Assembly: GCF_900106925.1 (NCBI RefSeq)
Contig: NZ_FNNZ01000005.1
Location: 166,128 to 230,127 of the forward strand
Source of the DNA: Thiocapsa roseopersicina
GTDB taxonomy: Bacteria; Pseudomonadota; Gammaproteobacteria; Chromatiales; Chromatiaceae
DNA: 64,000 bases
Direction: 5' to 3'
The position numbers were made by a program, and so were the translations under genes. Positions 18,113-25,923 of this stretch are shown here, in pieces (position 1 is the stretch's first letter; every line of letters starts with the position of its first letter). The notes beneath the pieces are model-generated. The model saw only the letters and a program-made list of their open reading frames with translations. It searched no databases and was not told the DNA's origin.

Positions 18113-19201
18113 TCAGCTCCGGGGGTCCTTCAACGGCTGCGCGCTCGGGGACTCGCGGGAGATATCGAGCGGATAGGTTCCCCAGCGATGGACCGCCTCG
18201 GAGATCGCCAGCAGCGTATCTTCCGGAACCTGGTAGGGGATCTCGCCGTGGTTGTCGGACAGGATGAATCCGCCGCCGTGACCGGCCGCGGCGATTGCCG
18301 CCCTGACCTGCGCCTCGGCCTGCTGCGGTGTCCAACGACGCATCTCGATTCCGTTGAGGTTGCCGAGCAACGCCATCTTGCCGGCCGTACGTTGCTTGAG
18401 TGCAGCAAGATCGTCGAGCATGCTGACCCCGATAACCGCCGCACCGGTGCGGGGGAGATCGTCCAGGATCGGCATGCAGCGACCGGAGGCGAAATGCATT
18501 GCCACCGGTCCATTGATCGCGGCGAGGGTGCGCATCGCGACCTGAAGCCCGGTCCTGCGAAAGTGCTCGGGCGAAACGATGGTCGAGGAGGAGATCGGGT
18601 CGAAATAACAGATGGCCGTGGCACCCGCGGCCAACTGGGCGTTCGCCCATTGGATACAGAATGCCTCGTTCAGACGCATCAGGCGCTCGAAGAGGTCCGG
18701 CTGCTCGAACATGAGGTTGAGGTAGGGCTCGAACCCCATCTGCATCACCGGCACCGAGAAGGGCGACATGACCACGCCGATGATGGGGGTCTCCTCGCCG
18801 CCTGCCGCTTTGAGCCCACGGGTGGCCTCCAGCACCTTGACCAGACAGGGCGAATCGGCGACCTGCGGCGGCTCCAGCGCGCGGATTTGCTCCGGCGTCC
18901 GAATCATGGGCCGGCCGGCGTTGGGCGGGCCGTCGTCGGTATAGAGCACATCCCCGCCCCACGCCTCGGTCTCAACCGACGCGTAGAAGAAGGTATAGAA
19001 GCAATCGTTGCGTTACTTGCGACGCAGACGCAGCTGCCCCTCGATCACATACTCAGGCCGCGAGAAATAGGTCTCGATGGAGAGTCCGAGCTCTTGCGCA
19101 CCGTGCATGGTGAGCAAGAGAAACAGCGGAACCCGATCCGGCTCCCGGTGGCCGAGCGTGGTCAGCACGCGCTCGAGGGAGGTCATGGGTCGAGTGCTCA
19201 T
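18113..19201 (-). pseudogene. UroD/MtaA-CmuA-family methyltransferase interrupted by an in-frame TAA
   Basis: The frame from ATG at 19201 to the stop at 18113 is 363 codons, the normal length, but codon 63 is TAA (19013-19015). Both sides are in the same frame and read as one protein: LERVLTTLGHREPDRVPLF before, then RNDCFYTFFYASVETEAWGG after it. The family is uroporphyrinogen decarboxylase-like corrinoid methyltransferases. The usual zinc motif HxC is replaced by MHFASGRC (His236, Cys242), and the C-terminal Cys by SDNHGEIP (His318). The start overlaps the corrinoid gene stop by 4 bases. Either a recent loss, a sequencing error (TAACGC for TACGGC) or, less likely, readthrough. Confidence 0.8.
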
Positions 19202-19851
19202 GAGCGATACTCCTTCGGCAGATGATCAAGGAGCTTACGCACCACGGCGACGCCCTCGGCGGCGGTCGCGGCCATGGCGTCGGCGCCGACCTCCCGCCAC
19301 AGCTCGGTGTCGAAACGAAAGGGCGCGCCGCCCACCAGGATGAACGGACGACAACCGGCCCGATCCAACGCCTCTCGAACCGTTTTGATATGGAGCGCGG
19401 AGGGGAGCATCAAGACCGAGATCAGCAGCACGACGATGCCGTCGCGAACGACCCGACTGACCAGAGCCTCTCCGTCGACGGTTCCGTAGTCCTTCAGCTC
19501 GTAACCGCTGGCGCGCAGGACCGAATACACCATACGTTTTCCGAGCAGGTGATAGTCGTCGAGCACCGCGATCGCCATCGGAGGCTGATCCACTCGACCC
19601 GGATCGGACGGAGGCAGGATGGCGTCGACCATCTCCTCGCACATCCGACCGCTCATATAGACCTGCGACAGCGAAACCTCGCCGCGCTCCCATAGGTCTC
19701 CGATGCGCTCGAGAGACGGCACGACCAGGCGCTCGACGACATCGAGCCGGGCATCGGCCGCGGTCGAGCCTTCGAGCGTACGCTTCGCCGCGACGCGATC
19801 CATCGCCAGCAGTGCGTTGAGGAAGGTCTCGACCGGTTCCGACTGAGTCAT
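19198..19851 (-). CDS. Corrinoid (cobalamin-binding) protein, MtbC/MetH type
   Basis: 217 residues from ATG at 19851. The N-terminal helical domain (1-85, with RIGDLWERGEVSLSQVYMSG) is the B12-binding cap. The Rossmann-like domain has the full base-off signature: DYHLLG (DxHxxG, His101 as lower cobalt ligand), SVL at 145-147, and GG at 174-175 in LVGGAPF. Such proteins carry a methyl group between a substrate methyltransferase and an acceptor methyltransferase. Here it is first in an operon with a UroD-like methyltransferase and a GGDEF protein. No substrate-specific methyltransferase or reductive activase is next to it. Confidence 0.92.
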   Translation of the reverse strand: MTQSEPVETFLNALLAMDRVAAKRTLEGSTAADARLDVVERLVVPSLERIGDLWERGEVSLSQVYMSGRMCEEMVDAILPPSDPGRVDQPPMAIAVLDDYHLLGKRMVYSVLRASGYELKDYGTVDGEALVSRVVRDGIVVLLISVLMLPSALHIKTVREALDRAGCRPFILVGGAPFRFDTELWREVGADAMAATAAEGVAVVRKLLDHLPKEYRS

Positions 19852-20189
19852 TGCTGCTTTCTCGACCTTTAGGTAGAGCATCACGTCGTGGTATCGCCAA
19901 GCACTCCCGGCATGAACGGCCGGTTCGCCTGGCGGCACGCAGGGAAGGTTTCGGCCATATTACCGGAAATCGATCTTTTCCCCCTCGAGGTGACCAGCCG
20001 GGGACCATCGCAAGGCGAAGAACCCACGCGGATCGAATATTCCAGGAAAGTCATTGCGCCTTGTCAGGGAAAAGGCGACTCATCTGAACTAGTCTGCTAG
20101 ACCGTAAAGGGGCGGGCGGCAGCGGTAGTGCATGTCCGGACCACGACCGGGCGCAGACCCGGCCCCAGCTCACCTTCCGGAGCAACATC
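19852..20189. other. Divergent promoter region, corrinoid operon / octaheme cytochrome
   Basis: 338 bases between two divergent transcription units. It should contain promoters for both. The right part (20060-20110) has TTGTCA followed after about 17 bases by CTGAAC/TAGTCT, a possible but weak sigma-70 match for the cytochrome gene. I see no clear cobalamin riboswitch: no convincing B12-box (GCCACTG-like) was found. No gene. Confidence 0.35.
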
Positions 20190-21845
20190 ATGCGAGCCTC
20201 GATCGGCGTCCTCGCCGGCCTTCTTCTCATCGCACTCTTCAGCGCAAGCTCCGCTGCCCGGGATACCTGGCCGACACCGCCCGCAACCGCCGTTCCGCCT
20301 CCCCAGATCTCGGGTCCGCTGCAAGGCGGCACCGCCGATCACACCAAATTCGACCAGCTTAAAGGGCCGTTCAGCTCAGGGCCCGAGGTCACCGTCGCCT
20401 GTCTGGGCTGCCATACCGAAGCCGGCGATCACTTCATGCGCAACATCCACTGGACCTGGTCCTACACCAACGAGGAGACCGGCCAACAGCTCGGCAAGCG
20501 CTATCTGATCAACAACTTCTGCACCAATTCGCGCGGGAACGAAGGCATGTGCGCCCAATGTCATGCCGGCTACGGGTGGAAGGACGAGAACTTCGACTTC
20601 ACCGACGAGACCAATATCGACTGTCTGGTCTGCCACGAGACCACCGGCACCTATTACAAGACGCCGAACAGCGCCGGCAATGCGGCCTGCTCGGTAATGT
20701 TCGAGGGCAAGCCGCCGATCGATCTGGCTGCGGTCGCACAGAGCGTGACGCTCCCACAACGCGCCAACTGCGGGGCCTGTCACTTCAACGGCGGCGGCGG
20801 CGACAACGTCAAGCATGGCGACCTCTCCTCGGCCCTAAAGAGCCCGCCGAGGACACTCGACGTCCACATGGGTGTCGACGGTCTGAACTTCGCCTGCACC
20901 GCCTGCCACATCACCAACCGCCATGTCTGGGCCGGCAGCCGCTACCAAGTCGTCTCCAAGGACACCGAGGGCACGGGCAAGCCGGGCCAGCGCACCGACG
21001 TGGCCACCTGCGAGTCCTGTCACGGTCTGTCGCCGCATCCGGTGGACTCGCTCGCAGGCTTCAAGCTCAACGATCACGTGCAGAGCATCGCCTGCCAGAC
21101 CTGCCACATCCCCGAGATCGCACGCGGCGGGGTTGCAACCGTCGTCGATTGGGATTGGCGCACCGCGGGCAAGACCAAGGACGGCGAGGGCTATCACGAG
21201 GAAGGCTACATTCAGGGCAACGGCAACCACCGTTACACCTACAAGTCGATCAAAGGCAACTTCACCTTCGACGAAAACTTTCCTCCGAGCTACGGCTGGT
21301 TCGATGGCCAGATGCTCTACACCACCATCGACACCAAGTTCGACCCGCAGGCCGAATCCATCGAGATCAACGGATTCACCGGCTCGCGCGAGGATCCGAA
21401 ATCCCGGATCTGGCCGTTCAAACGTATGCACACCTGGCAGCCCTACGACAAAGGCAACGGCACCCTGGTCTACACCCATCTGTGGGGTGAGGACGATGCC
21501 GCCTACTGGGGCAACTACGACATGGGCAAGTCCATCGCCAAGGGCATGGCCGATTTCGGACTGCCCTATTCAGGCGAGTTCGGCTTCATCCAGACCATCT
21601 CCTGGTGGCCGATCACCCACATGGTCGCACCCAAGGAGCAGGCACTGGGTTGCGGCGACTGCCATGCCCCGACCGGCAGCCGTTTGGCCTCGGTCGAGGG
21701 CGTCTACATGCCGGGACGCGACCATAACCGCTGGCTCGACATCATCGGGACGCTTCTGGTCGCCGGCACCCTGGGCGGCATCCTCATCCACGGCCTGGTT
21801 CGCTTCTTCTCGCCGTCCCATGGCTCCAAGGGAGAGCAGCACTGA
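20190..21845 (+). CDS. Octaheme tetrathionate reductase-family cytochrome c
   Basis: 551 residues with a Sec signal (MRASIGVLAGLLLIALFSAS, cleavage near SSAA-RD) and eight CxxCH haem sites at residues 71, 121, 145, 194, 236, 274, 302 and 488. This count and spacing fit the OTR family, studied in Shewanella, which can reduce tetrathionate, nitrite and hydroxylamine in vitro. Unlike a purely soluble form it ends with a hydrophobic helix (about 517-540), so it is likely anchored facing the periplasm. It overlaps the following cytochrome b gene by 1 base, which suggests a quinone-linked complex. In a purple sulfur bacterium a role with sulfur oxyanions is plausible but inferred. Confidence 0.9.
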   Translation: MRASIGVLAGLLLIALFSASSAARDTWPTPPATAVPPPQISGPLQGGTADHTKFDQLKGPFSSGPEVTVACLGCHTEAGDHFMRNIHWTWSYTNEETGQQLGKRYLINNFCTNSRGNEGMCAQCHAGYGWKDENFDFTDETNIDCLVCHETTGTYYKTPNSAGNAACSVMFEGKPPIDLAAVAQSVTLPQRANCGACHFNGGGGDNVKHGDLSSALKSPPRTLDVHMGVDGLNFACTACHITNRHVWAGSRYQVVSKDTEGTGKPGQRTDVATCESCHGLSPHPVDSLAGFKLNDHVQSIACQTCHIPEIARGGVATVVDWDWRTAGKTKDGEGYHEEGYIQGNGNHRYTYKSIKGNFTFDENFPPSYGWFDGQMLYTTIDTKFDPQAESIEINGFTGSREDPKSRIWPFKRMHTWQPYDKGNGTLVYTHLWGEDDAAYWGNYDMGKSIAKGMADFGLPYSGEFGFIQTISWWPITHMVAPKEQALGCGDCHAPTGSRLASVEGVYMPGRDHNRWLDIIGTLLVAGTLGGILIHGLVRFFSPSHGSKGEQH

Positions 21846-22498
21846 TGGCCACACGCCGCGTCAAGATCTTCAGCCTCTTCGAGCGCTTCTGGCACTGGTC
21901 CCAGATGCTGCTCATCGTCACACTCTTGATCACGGGCTTCGGGCTGCACGGCTTCCATGATGTCTTCACCTTCGAAGAGGCCGTCACCCTGCATACCTCG
22001 GCCGCCTTCGCGTTGCTCCTGCTGTGGATCTTCAGCATCTTCTGGCTCTTTACGACACGCACATGGCGCCACTTCATCCCGTCCGCATCGGGGATGTGGG
22101 GGGTCCTGCGCTTTTACAGCTACGGCATCTTCAAAGGCGAGCGCCACCCCTATCGCAAGGCGTATTGGCGCAAGCACAACCCCTTGCAGGCGCTGGCCTA
22201 CCTCATGCTGAAGATCGTGCTGTTTCCGGCGATCTGGATCACCGGGCTCGCCTATCTCTTCTACTTCGCGTGGCGCGACGTGCCTCATGCCACGCAATGG
22301 CTCAACGGCGTCGCCGTGGTGCACACGGCCGCGGCCTTCATGATCCTTGCGTTCGTGCTCATCCATGTCTACATGCTCACCATCGGCCACTCCTTCCGCG
22401 AGCATCTGATGCCGATGATCAACGGCTTCGACGAGGTGGATCTCTCCCCGGAGGAAGAGGCCTATCTGAGCAAGGATCAGCCGGGGGACATCCGCTGA
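21845..22498 (+). CDS. Cytochrome b561/NiFe-hydrogenase-type b subunit
   Basis: 217 residues with four transmembrane helices (about 20-37, 50-70, 118-140 and 155-178). Candidate haem b ligands are His in ERFWHWSQ, in VTLHTSAAF, in VVHTAAAF and in VLIHVYMLTIGH, the pattern of the di-haem cytochrome b subunits that pass electrons between the quinone pool and periplasmic enzymes. Its start codon shares a base with the stop of the octaheme cytochrome, so the two are translationally coupled partners. Confidence 0.87.
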   Translation: MATRRVKIFSLFERFWHWSQMLLIVTLLITGFGLHGFHDVFTFEEAVTLHTSAAFALLLLWIFSIFWLFTTRTWRHFIPSASGMWGVLRFYSYGIFKGERHPYRKAYWRKHNPLQALAYLMLKIVLFPAIWITGLAYLFYFAWRDVPHATQWLNGVAVVHTAAAFMILAFVLIHVYMLTIGHSFREHLMPMINGFDEVDLSPEEEAYLSKDQPGDIR

Positions 22499-22516
22499 TC
22501 GGAAATCCGGCAGTCG

Positions 22517-22620
22517 CCGGCGCGTAGGTGCGAATTTATTCGCACCTACGCGCCGGTTCGTGCGAATGAATTCCCGCCGACGCCCCGGATCGTGCGAATA
22601 AATTCGCACCTACGCGCTGG
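22517..22620. repeat. Hairpin repeat cluster after the cytochrome b gene
   Basis: A perfect inverted repeat, CCGGCGCGTAGGTGCGAA (22517-22534) with a 4-base TTTA loop and its exact complement at 22539-22556. It is followed by a degenerate copy (GTGCGAATGAATTC, from 22560) and a second palindrome (GTGCGAAT-AA-ATTCGCAC, 22592-22609) that repeats the right arm ACCTACGCGC. The core AGGTGCGAAT..ATTCGCACCT resembles the hairpins at 47.5 and 62.1 kb. It could end the cytochrome transcript or be a REP-like element. The whole 22499-22827 spacer otherwise holds only the dacC promoter region. Confidence 0.8.
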
Positions 22621-22827
22621 ATCCGAGCTGTCCGTCGGCAGCTGAGCCTGGATCGAAAGCCCTCGTTTGCTCCCACGCCCGAAGTCCGCACCCCGCCCTA
22701 GGCACCCACGACACCCCGGGTGATCGCGAACCCTCGGGGTCCGGCCGATGCGGATGCCAAATGCGCCGGACGGCGGTTAGAATGCACCCGGTCAAGCGCC
22801 TCTCATCCCGACCTGCGGATATCCCAC

Positions 22828-23970
22828 ATGAAGTTAGTCTCCAAGCTGTTGTTGCTGATCTGTGTCTTTGCGCTTCCGGTCGCGGCGGCGCAAACCCGGC
22901 AACCCGTCCCCGACCCGCCCCAAGTCGCCGCCAAGGGCTATCTGCTGCTTGATTTCAACAGCGGGCAGATCCTCGCCGAGATGAACGCGGACGAGCGTCT
23001 GGAGCCGGCGAGCCTGACCAAGATCATGACGGGCTACGTGGTGTTCCGCGAGATCGCTGCGGGCAAGGTCGCCTTGACCGACAACGCCTACGTCAGCGAG
23101 CGGGCCTGGCGCACCGGCGGCTCCAAGATGTTCATCGAGGTCGGCAAGCAGGTCGCCATCCAGGATCTCTTGATGGGCATGATCGTTCAGTCCGGCAACG
23201 ATGCCAGCGTCGCACTGGCCGAGCATGTCGGAGGCAGCGTCGAGGCCTTTGCGGATCTCATGAACGCCCATGCGCAGCGGCTCGGGATGACCGGCAGCCA
23301 CTTCACCAACCCGCACGGCCTGCCCGATCCGGAGCTCTACATCACCGCGCGCGACATCGCCACCGTCGCCATGGCGATCATCCGCGAGTTCCCCGAGTTC
23401 TACACCTGGTACAGCTCGCGCGAGTTCACCTTCAACGGGATCACGCAGCAAAACCGCAATCCCATGCTGCGTCGCGACGAGACCGCGGACGGGGTGAAGA
23501 CCGGCTATACCCAGGCCGCCGGTTACTGCCTGGTGTCCTCTTCCAAGCGCGACGACATGCGCCTCGTCTCCGTCGTGATGGGATCGCCCACGCCCAACGC
23601 GCGGGCCGAAGCCAGTCTTGCCCTGATGAATTACGGCTTTCGCTTCTACGAGAGCCATCGCCTGTATCCCGCCGACGAAGCGGTCGAGACGTTGCGCGTG
23701 TGGATGGGCGACAAGGAAATGCTGTCCGTCGGCCCGGAGGCGGATGTCTTCGCGACCTTCCAGCGCGGGCGTTACCCGGAGCTCGCCGCGCGCCTGGAAA
23801 AGGCGGAGGATGGCCTGACCGCACCGATCGCTCGCGGTGAACAGGTCGGCGAGATCGTGGTCATGCTCGGCGAGGAGGAGATCAATCGGGTGCCTTTGGT
23901 TGCACTCGAAGACGTCGGCAAGGGCGGTCTTTGGCAGATGGCCAAGGACAGCGTTCTCAAATTGTTCTGA
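22828..23970 (+). CDS. dacC: D-alanyl-D-alanine carboxypeptidase (PBP5/6 type)
   Basis: 380 residues with a Sec signal (MKLVSKLLLLICVFALPVAA). The penicillin-binding motifs are complete: SLTK (SxxK nucleophile), SGN (SxN) in VQSGNDASVALAE, and KTG in DGVKTGYTQAAG. A C-terminal PBP5 beta domain and an amphipathic terminal helix (GLWQMAKDSVLKLF) anchor it to the outer face of the inner membrane. It trims pentapeptides in murein. First gene of the common dacC-ybeD-lipB group. Confidence 0.93.
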   Translation: MKLVSKLLLLICVFALPVAAAQTRQPVPDPPQVAAKGYLLLDFNSGQILAEMNADERLEPASLTKIMTGYVVFREIAAGKVALTDNAYVSERAWRTGGSKMFIEVGKQVAIQDLLMGMIVQSGNDASVALAEHVGGSVEAFADLMNAHAQRLGMTGSHFTNPHGLPDPELYITARDIATVAMAIIREFPEFYTWYSSREFTFNGITQQNRNPMLRRDETADGVKTGYTQAAGYCLVSSSKRDDMRLVSVVMGSPTPNARAEASLALMNYGFRFYESHRLYPADEAVETLRVWMGDKEMLSVGPEADVFATFQRGRYPELAARLEKAEDGLTAPIARGEQVGEIVVMLGEEEINRVPLVALEDVGKGGLWQMAKDSVLKLF

Positions 23971-23998
23971 TCGGGTCAGGCCGGTATGCAGGTGCGAG

Positions 23999-24352
23999 AT
24001 GGCTGAATCCAAGCCCCCGTCGAGACCGATCCCAGCGCGGGAGCAGGCCCCGAGACCGGACATGTCCGAGTCCGGCAGGTCCGACCCCGACGCATCCGAG
24101 ACCGTCTTCGTCTTTCCCTGCCGTTTTCCGATCAAGGCGATGGGGCTCGCGGATACGCGCTTCGAGGCACTGGTGATCGAGATCGTGAGCCGGCATGCAC
24201 CGCGGCCCGAGGCGGCGGACGTGAGCGCCCGCTTGAGCAGCGGCGGCAAGTGGATCTCGGTGACCCTGACCATCCAGGCGGAAAGCCGCGCGCAGCTCGA
24301 TGCCATCTATTGCGATCTCACGGCCCACGAGTCGATCGTCTGGGTGATTTAA
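23999..24352 (+). CDS. ybeD: YbeD-like DUF493 protein
   Basis: 117 residues from ATG at 23999. After a proline-rich 30-residue head come FPCRFPIKAMGLADTRFEAL and WISVTLTIQAESRAQLDAIY, the YbeD/DUF493 ACT-like fold, and the C-terminal VWVI. Its position between dacC and lipB is the classical one and supports the assignment. The function is unknown, with lipoate metabolism suggested by context only. The stop codon TAA falls inside the end of repeat element A, which starts right there. Confidence 0.85.
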   Translation: MAESKPPSRPIPAREQAPRPDMSESGRSDPDASETVFVFPCRFPIKAMGLADTRFEALVIEIVSRHAPRPEAADVSARLSSGGKWISVTLTIQAESRAQLDAIYCDLTAHESIVWVI

Positions 24353-24483
24353 ACCGCGCCCGATGTGGTATGCGTCGTGTGTTGGATTGGCTGAGCCGCG
24401 CGAGCTCCGACGACTGTCGGAGCTCGCGCGGTTTAAAGTACTAAAAATATTAAATTTTGAACCACGCCGCCAAAAAGGTCGGA
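24348..24483. repeat. TTTAAACCGCG-ended repeat, copy A (one module plus AT linker)
   Basis: Begins ATTTAAACCGCGCC and the module ends GCGCGGTTTAAAG at about 24438, followed by an AT-rich linker (TACTAAAAATATTAAATTTT) and a degenerate second-module start (GAACCACGCC). A perfect 16-bp hairpin, CCGCGCGAGCTCCGAC (24396-24411) with loop GACT, closes at 24416-24431. The module is the reverse complement of the right module of copy B (shared GGTATGCG, GTTGGATTGGCT). The ybeD stop codon lies in its left end, and lipB starts just after it. Confidence 0.85.
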
Positions 24484-24490
24484 AAAATCC

Positions 24491-25195
24491 TTGAGCCCGA
24501 CACAACATGAAAACGACGCACTTCACTCTGGACGCGGTGTTAGCGCGGAAAGCGATGGCCCGCGTCCGCTCTTGGTGCGTCGCCTGCCGGGCTATCGGGA
24601 CTATCTTCCGACCTTGGAGGCGATGCGCGGATTCACCGATCTGCGCGGCCCCGACACCCCCGACGAGCTCTGGCTGCTCGAGCACCCGCCCGTCTTCACG
24701 CTCGGTCAAGCCGGCCGCGAGGAGCATCTGCTGGATCCCGGCGCCATCCCGGTCATCAAGGTCGACCGTGGGGGGCAGGTTACCTACCACGGCCCCGGAC
24801 AGCTGGTCGTCTATGTCCTGCTCGATCTGCGCCGTGCCGGACTCGGCGTCAAGCGGTTGGTCGGCCTCCTGGAGCAGGCCGTCATCGATCTGCTCGCGAC
24901 CCTGGACGTGACGGCCGAGCGCCGGGCGGATGCGCCCGGCGTCTATGTCGCGGGCGCCAAGATCGCCTCGCTCGGTCTGCGCATTCGCAACGGCTGCAGC
25001 TATCACGGACTCGCCCTGAACGTGAACCTGGATCTTGGCCCCTTCGGTCGGATCAATCCCTGCGGTTACCCCGGCCTTGCCGTCACCCGGCTGTTGGATC
25101 TGGTCCCGGGCGTGTCGATACCCGAGATCGAGGCCGGCTTGGTCCGGTTGCTCGCCGCATCGCTCGGAATGACGGCGACGCCGCGCGTGGTTTAA
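24491..25195 (+). CDS. lipB: Octanoyl-[acyl-carrier-protein]:protein octanoyltransferase
   Basis: Transfers octanoyl from ACP to lipoyl domains, the first step of lipoate synthesis. The signature [20 protein letters not shown] is present, as are the catalytic Lys in [10 protein letters not shown] and the Cys in [14 protein letters not shown]. The open frame begins at TTG 24491; with repeat A directly upstream, the true start could also be an alternative codon further in, since family members usually start close to [10 protein letters not shown]. The stop TAA is contributed by the end of repeat copy B. lipA is not in the window. Confidence 0.93.
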   Translation: MSPTQHENDALHSGRGVSAESDGPRPLLVRRLPGYRDYLPTLEAMRGFTDLRGPDTPDELWLLEHPPVFTLGQAGREEHLLDPGAIPVIKVDRGGQVTYHGPGQLVVYVLLDLRRAGLGVKRLVGLLEQAVIDLLATLDVTAERRADAPGVYVAGAKIASLGLRIRNGCSYHGLALNVNLDLGPFGRINPCGYPGLAVTRLLDLVPGVSIPEIEAGLVRLLAASLGMTATPRVV

Positions 25196-25386
25196 ACCGC
25201 GTCCAGAGCGAGAGGCTCACCTTCGAGTGAGCTCGACGGCTGGTACATCCACGGCCCTTAGCGGTGACGCGGTTTAAAATTATATACTTTTTAATATGTT
25301 AAACCGCGCCAGCTCCGACAGTTGTCGGAGCTGGCGCGGCCAAGCCAATCCAACAAACAACGCATACCGCACCGGGCGCGGTTTAA
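25190..25386. repeat. TTTAAACCGCG-ended repeat, copy B (two complete modules)
   Basis: Two modules joined by an AT linker. Left module 25191-25278 runs from GTTTAAACCGCGTCC to GACGCGGTTTAAAA; linker TTATATACTTTTTAATATG; right module 25299-25386 runs from TTAAACCGCGCC to GCGCGGTTTAA. The right module has a perfect 16-bp hairpin, CCGCGCCAGCTCCGAC (25304-25319), loop AGTT, closing at 25324-25339. The whole element is inverted relative to copies A and C. Both flanking genes end inside it: lipB by TAA at the left, the 25383 gene by TAA (complement) at the right. Confidence 0.88.
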
Positions 25387-25907
25387 TGCAGGGTTCGGGG
25401 CGGCTCCCGTTCACCGTCCTTCACGGGCAGCAAATCGACAAACCTCCCCTTGACCTCGGTGAAATGCTGAAACTCCGGTCGGCCGAAGGTGCGCTGCGTC
25501 TGCGAGGCACCCTTCGGCTCGATCGGGATCTGGGTGACCCAGAGTCCGTGTCGGGTCTCGAGTGCGAAGGAGGCGACGTCCAAGCGGTAGGGGGAGGCGC
25601 CGATCGAGCCGTATTCCTCGATGATCTCCTTGAACTGCCCGACCTTGCTCGGCGGCAAGGACCAGGCTTCCATGATCATGAAGATAAAGTCCGCCTCGTG
25701 CAGCTCGGCGAGGCGGCGAATCACGGCAGCCGCGGCATCCTTCTCCTCGTCCGAGGCCGTGCTCAGCAGGACCGGAAAAGTCTCTCCGGTCGTGAGGTTT
25801 CCGACGAACGCGAAGGGGCTCAGGCTCTCGCCGCGTTCGAGGATCTCCCTGGTCGTGTCGATCAGCGGGGTAATGATGTCGAGATAGCTTGCGGGAAGTG
25901 CGCTCAT
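25383..25907 (-). CDS. Hypothetical protein
   Basis: A 174-residue soluble protein (MSALPASYLDIITPLIDTTR). It reads as alpha/beta: an ERGESLSPFAFVGNL strand, then DEEKDAAAAVIRRLAELHEA, then FIFMIMEAWSL and WVTQIPIEP. No catalytic motif or signal peptide that I can name. It may be related to families of small conserved unknowns in phototrophic proteobacteria. The stop codon is supplied by repeat copy B. It lies 16 bases downstream of the secreted unknown protein gene on the same strand, so the two are probably cotranscribed. Confidence 0.6.
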   Translation of the reverse strand: MSALPASYLDIITPLIDTTREILERGESLSPFAFVGNLTTGETFPVLLSTASDEEKDAAAAVIRRLAELHEADFIFMIMEAWSLPPSKVGQFKEIIEEYGSIGASPYRLDVASFALETRHGLWVTQIPIEPKGASQTQRTFGRPEFQHFTEVKGRFVDLLPVKDGEREPPRTLH

Positions 25908-25923
25908 CGGGAGATGCCTCGAA

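Noticed and set aside
18110..18962. Long minus-strand frame that would extend the cyclase N-terminus by 284 residues
   Set aside because: It runs through the methyltransferase gene in another frame of the same strand and gives Arg/Gly/Pro-rich nonsense; GTG at 18110 with GGAG upstream is the credible start.
19013..19015. Recoded amino acid (selenocysteine or pyrrolysine) in the methyltransferase
   Set aside because: The codon is TAA; Sec uses TGA and Pyl uses TAG, and the expected residue there is an ordinary Tyr.
19852..20189. Cobalamin riboswitch upstream of the corrinoid operon
   Set aside because: No convincing B12 box or surrounding paired elements could be read on the minus strand.
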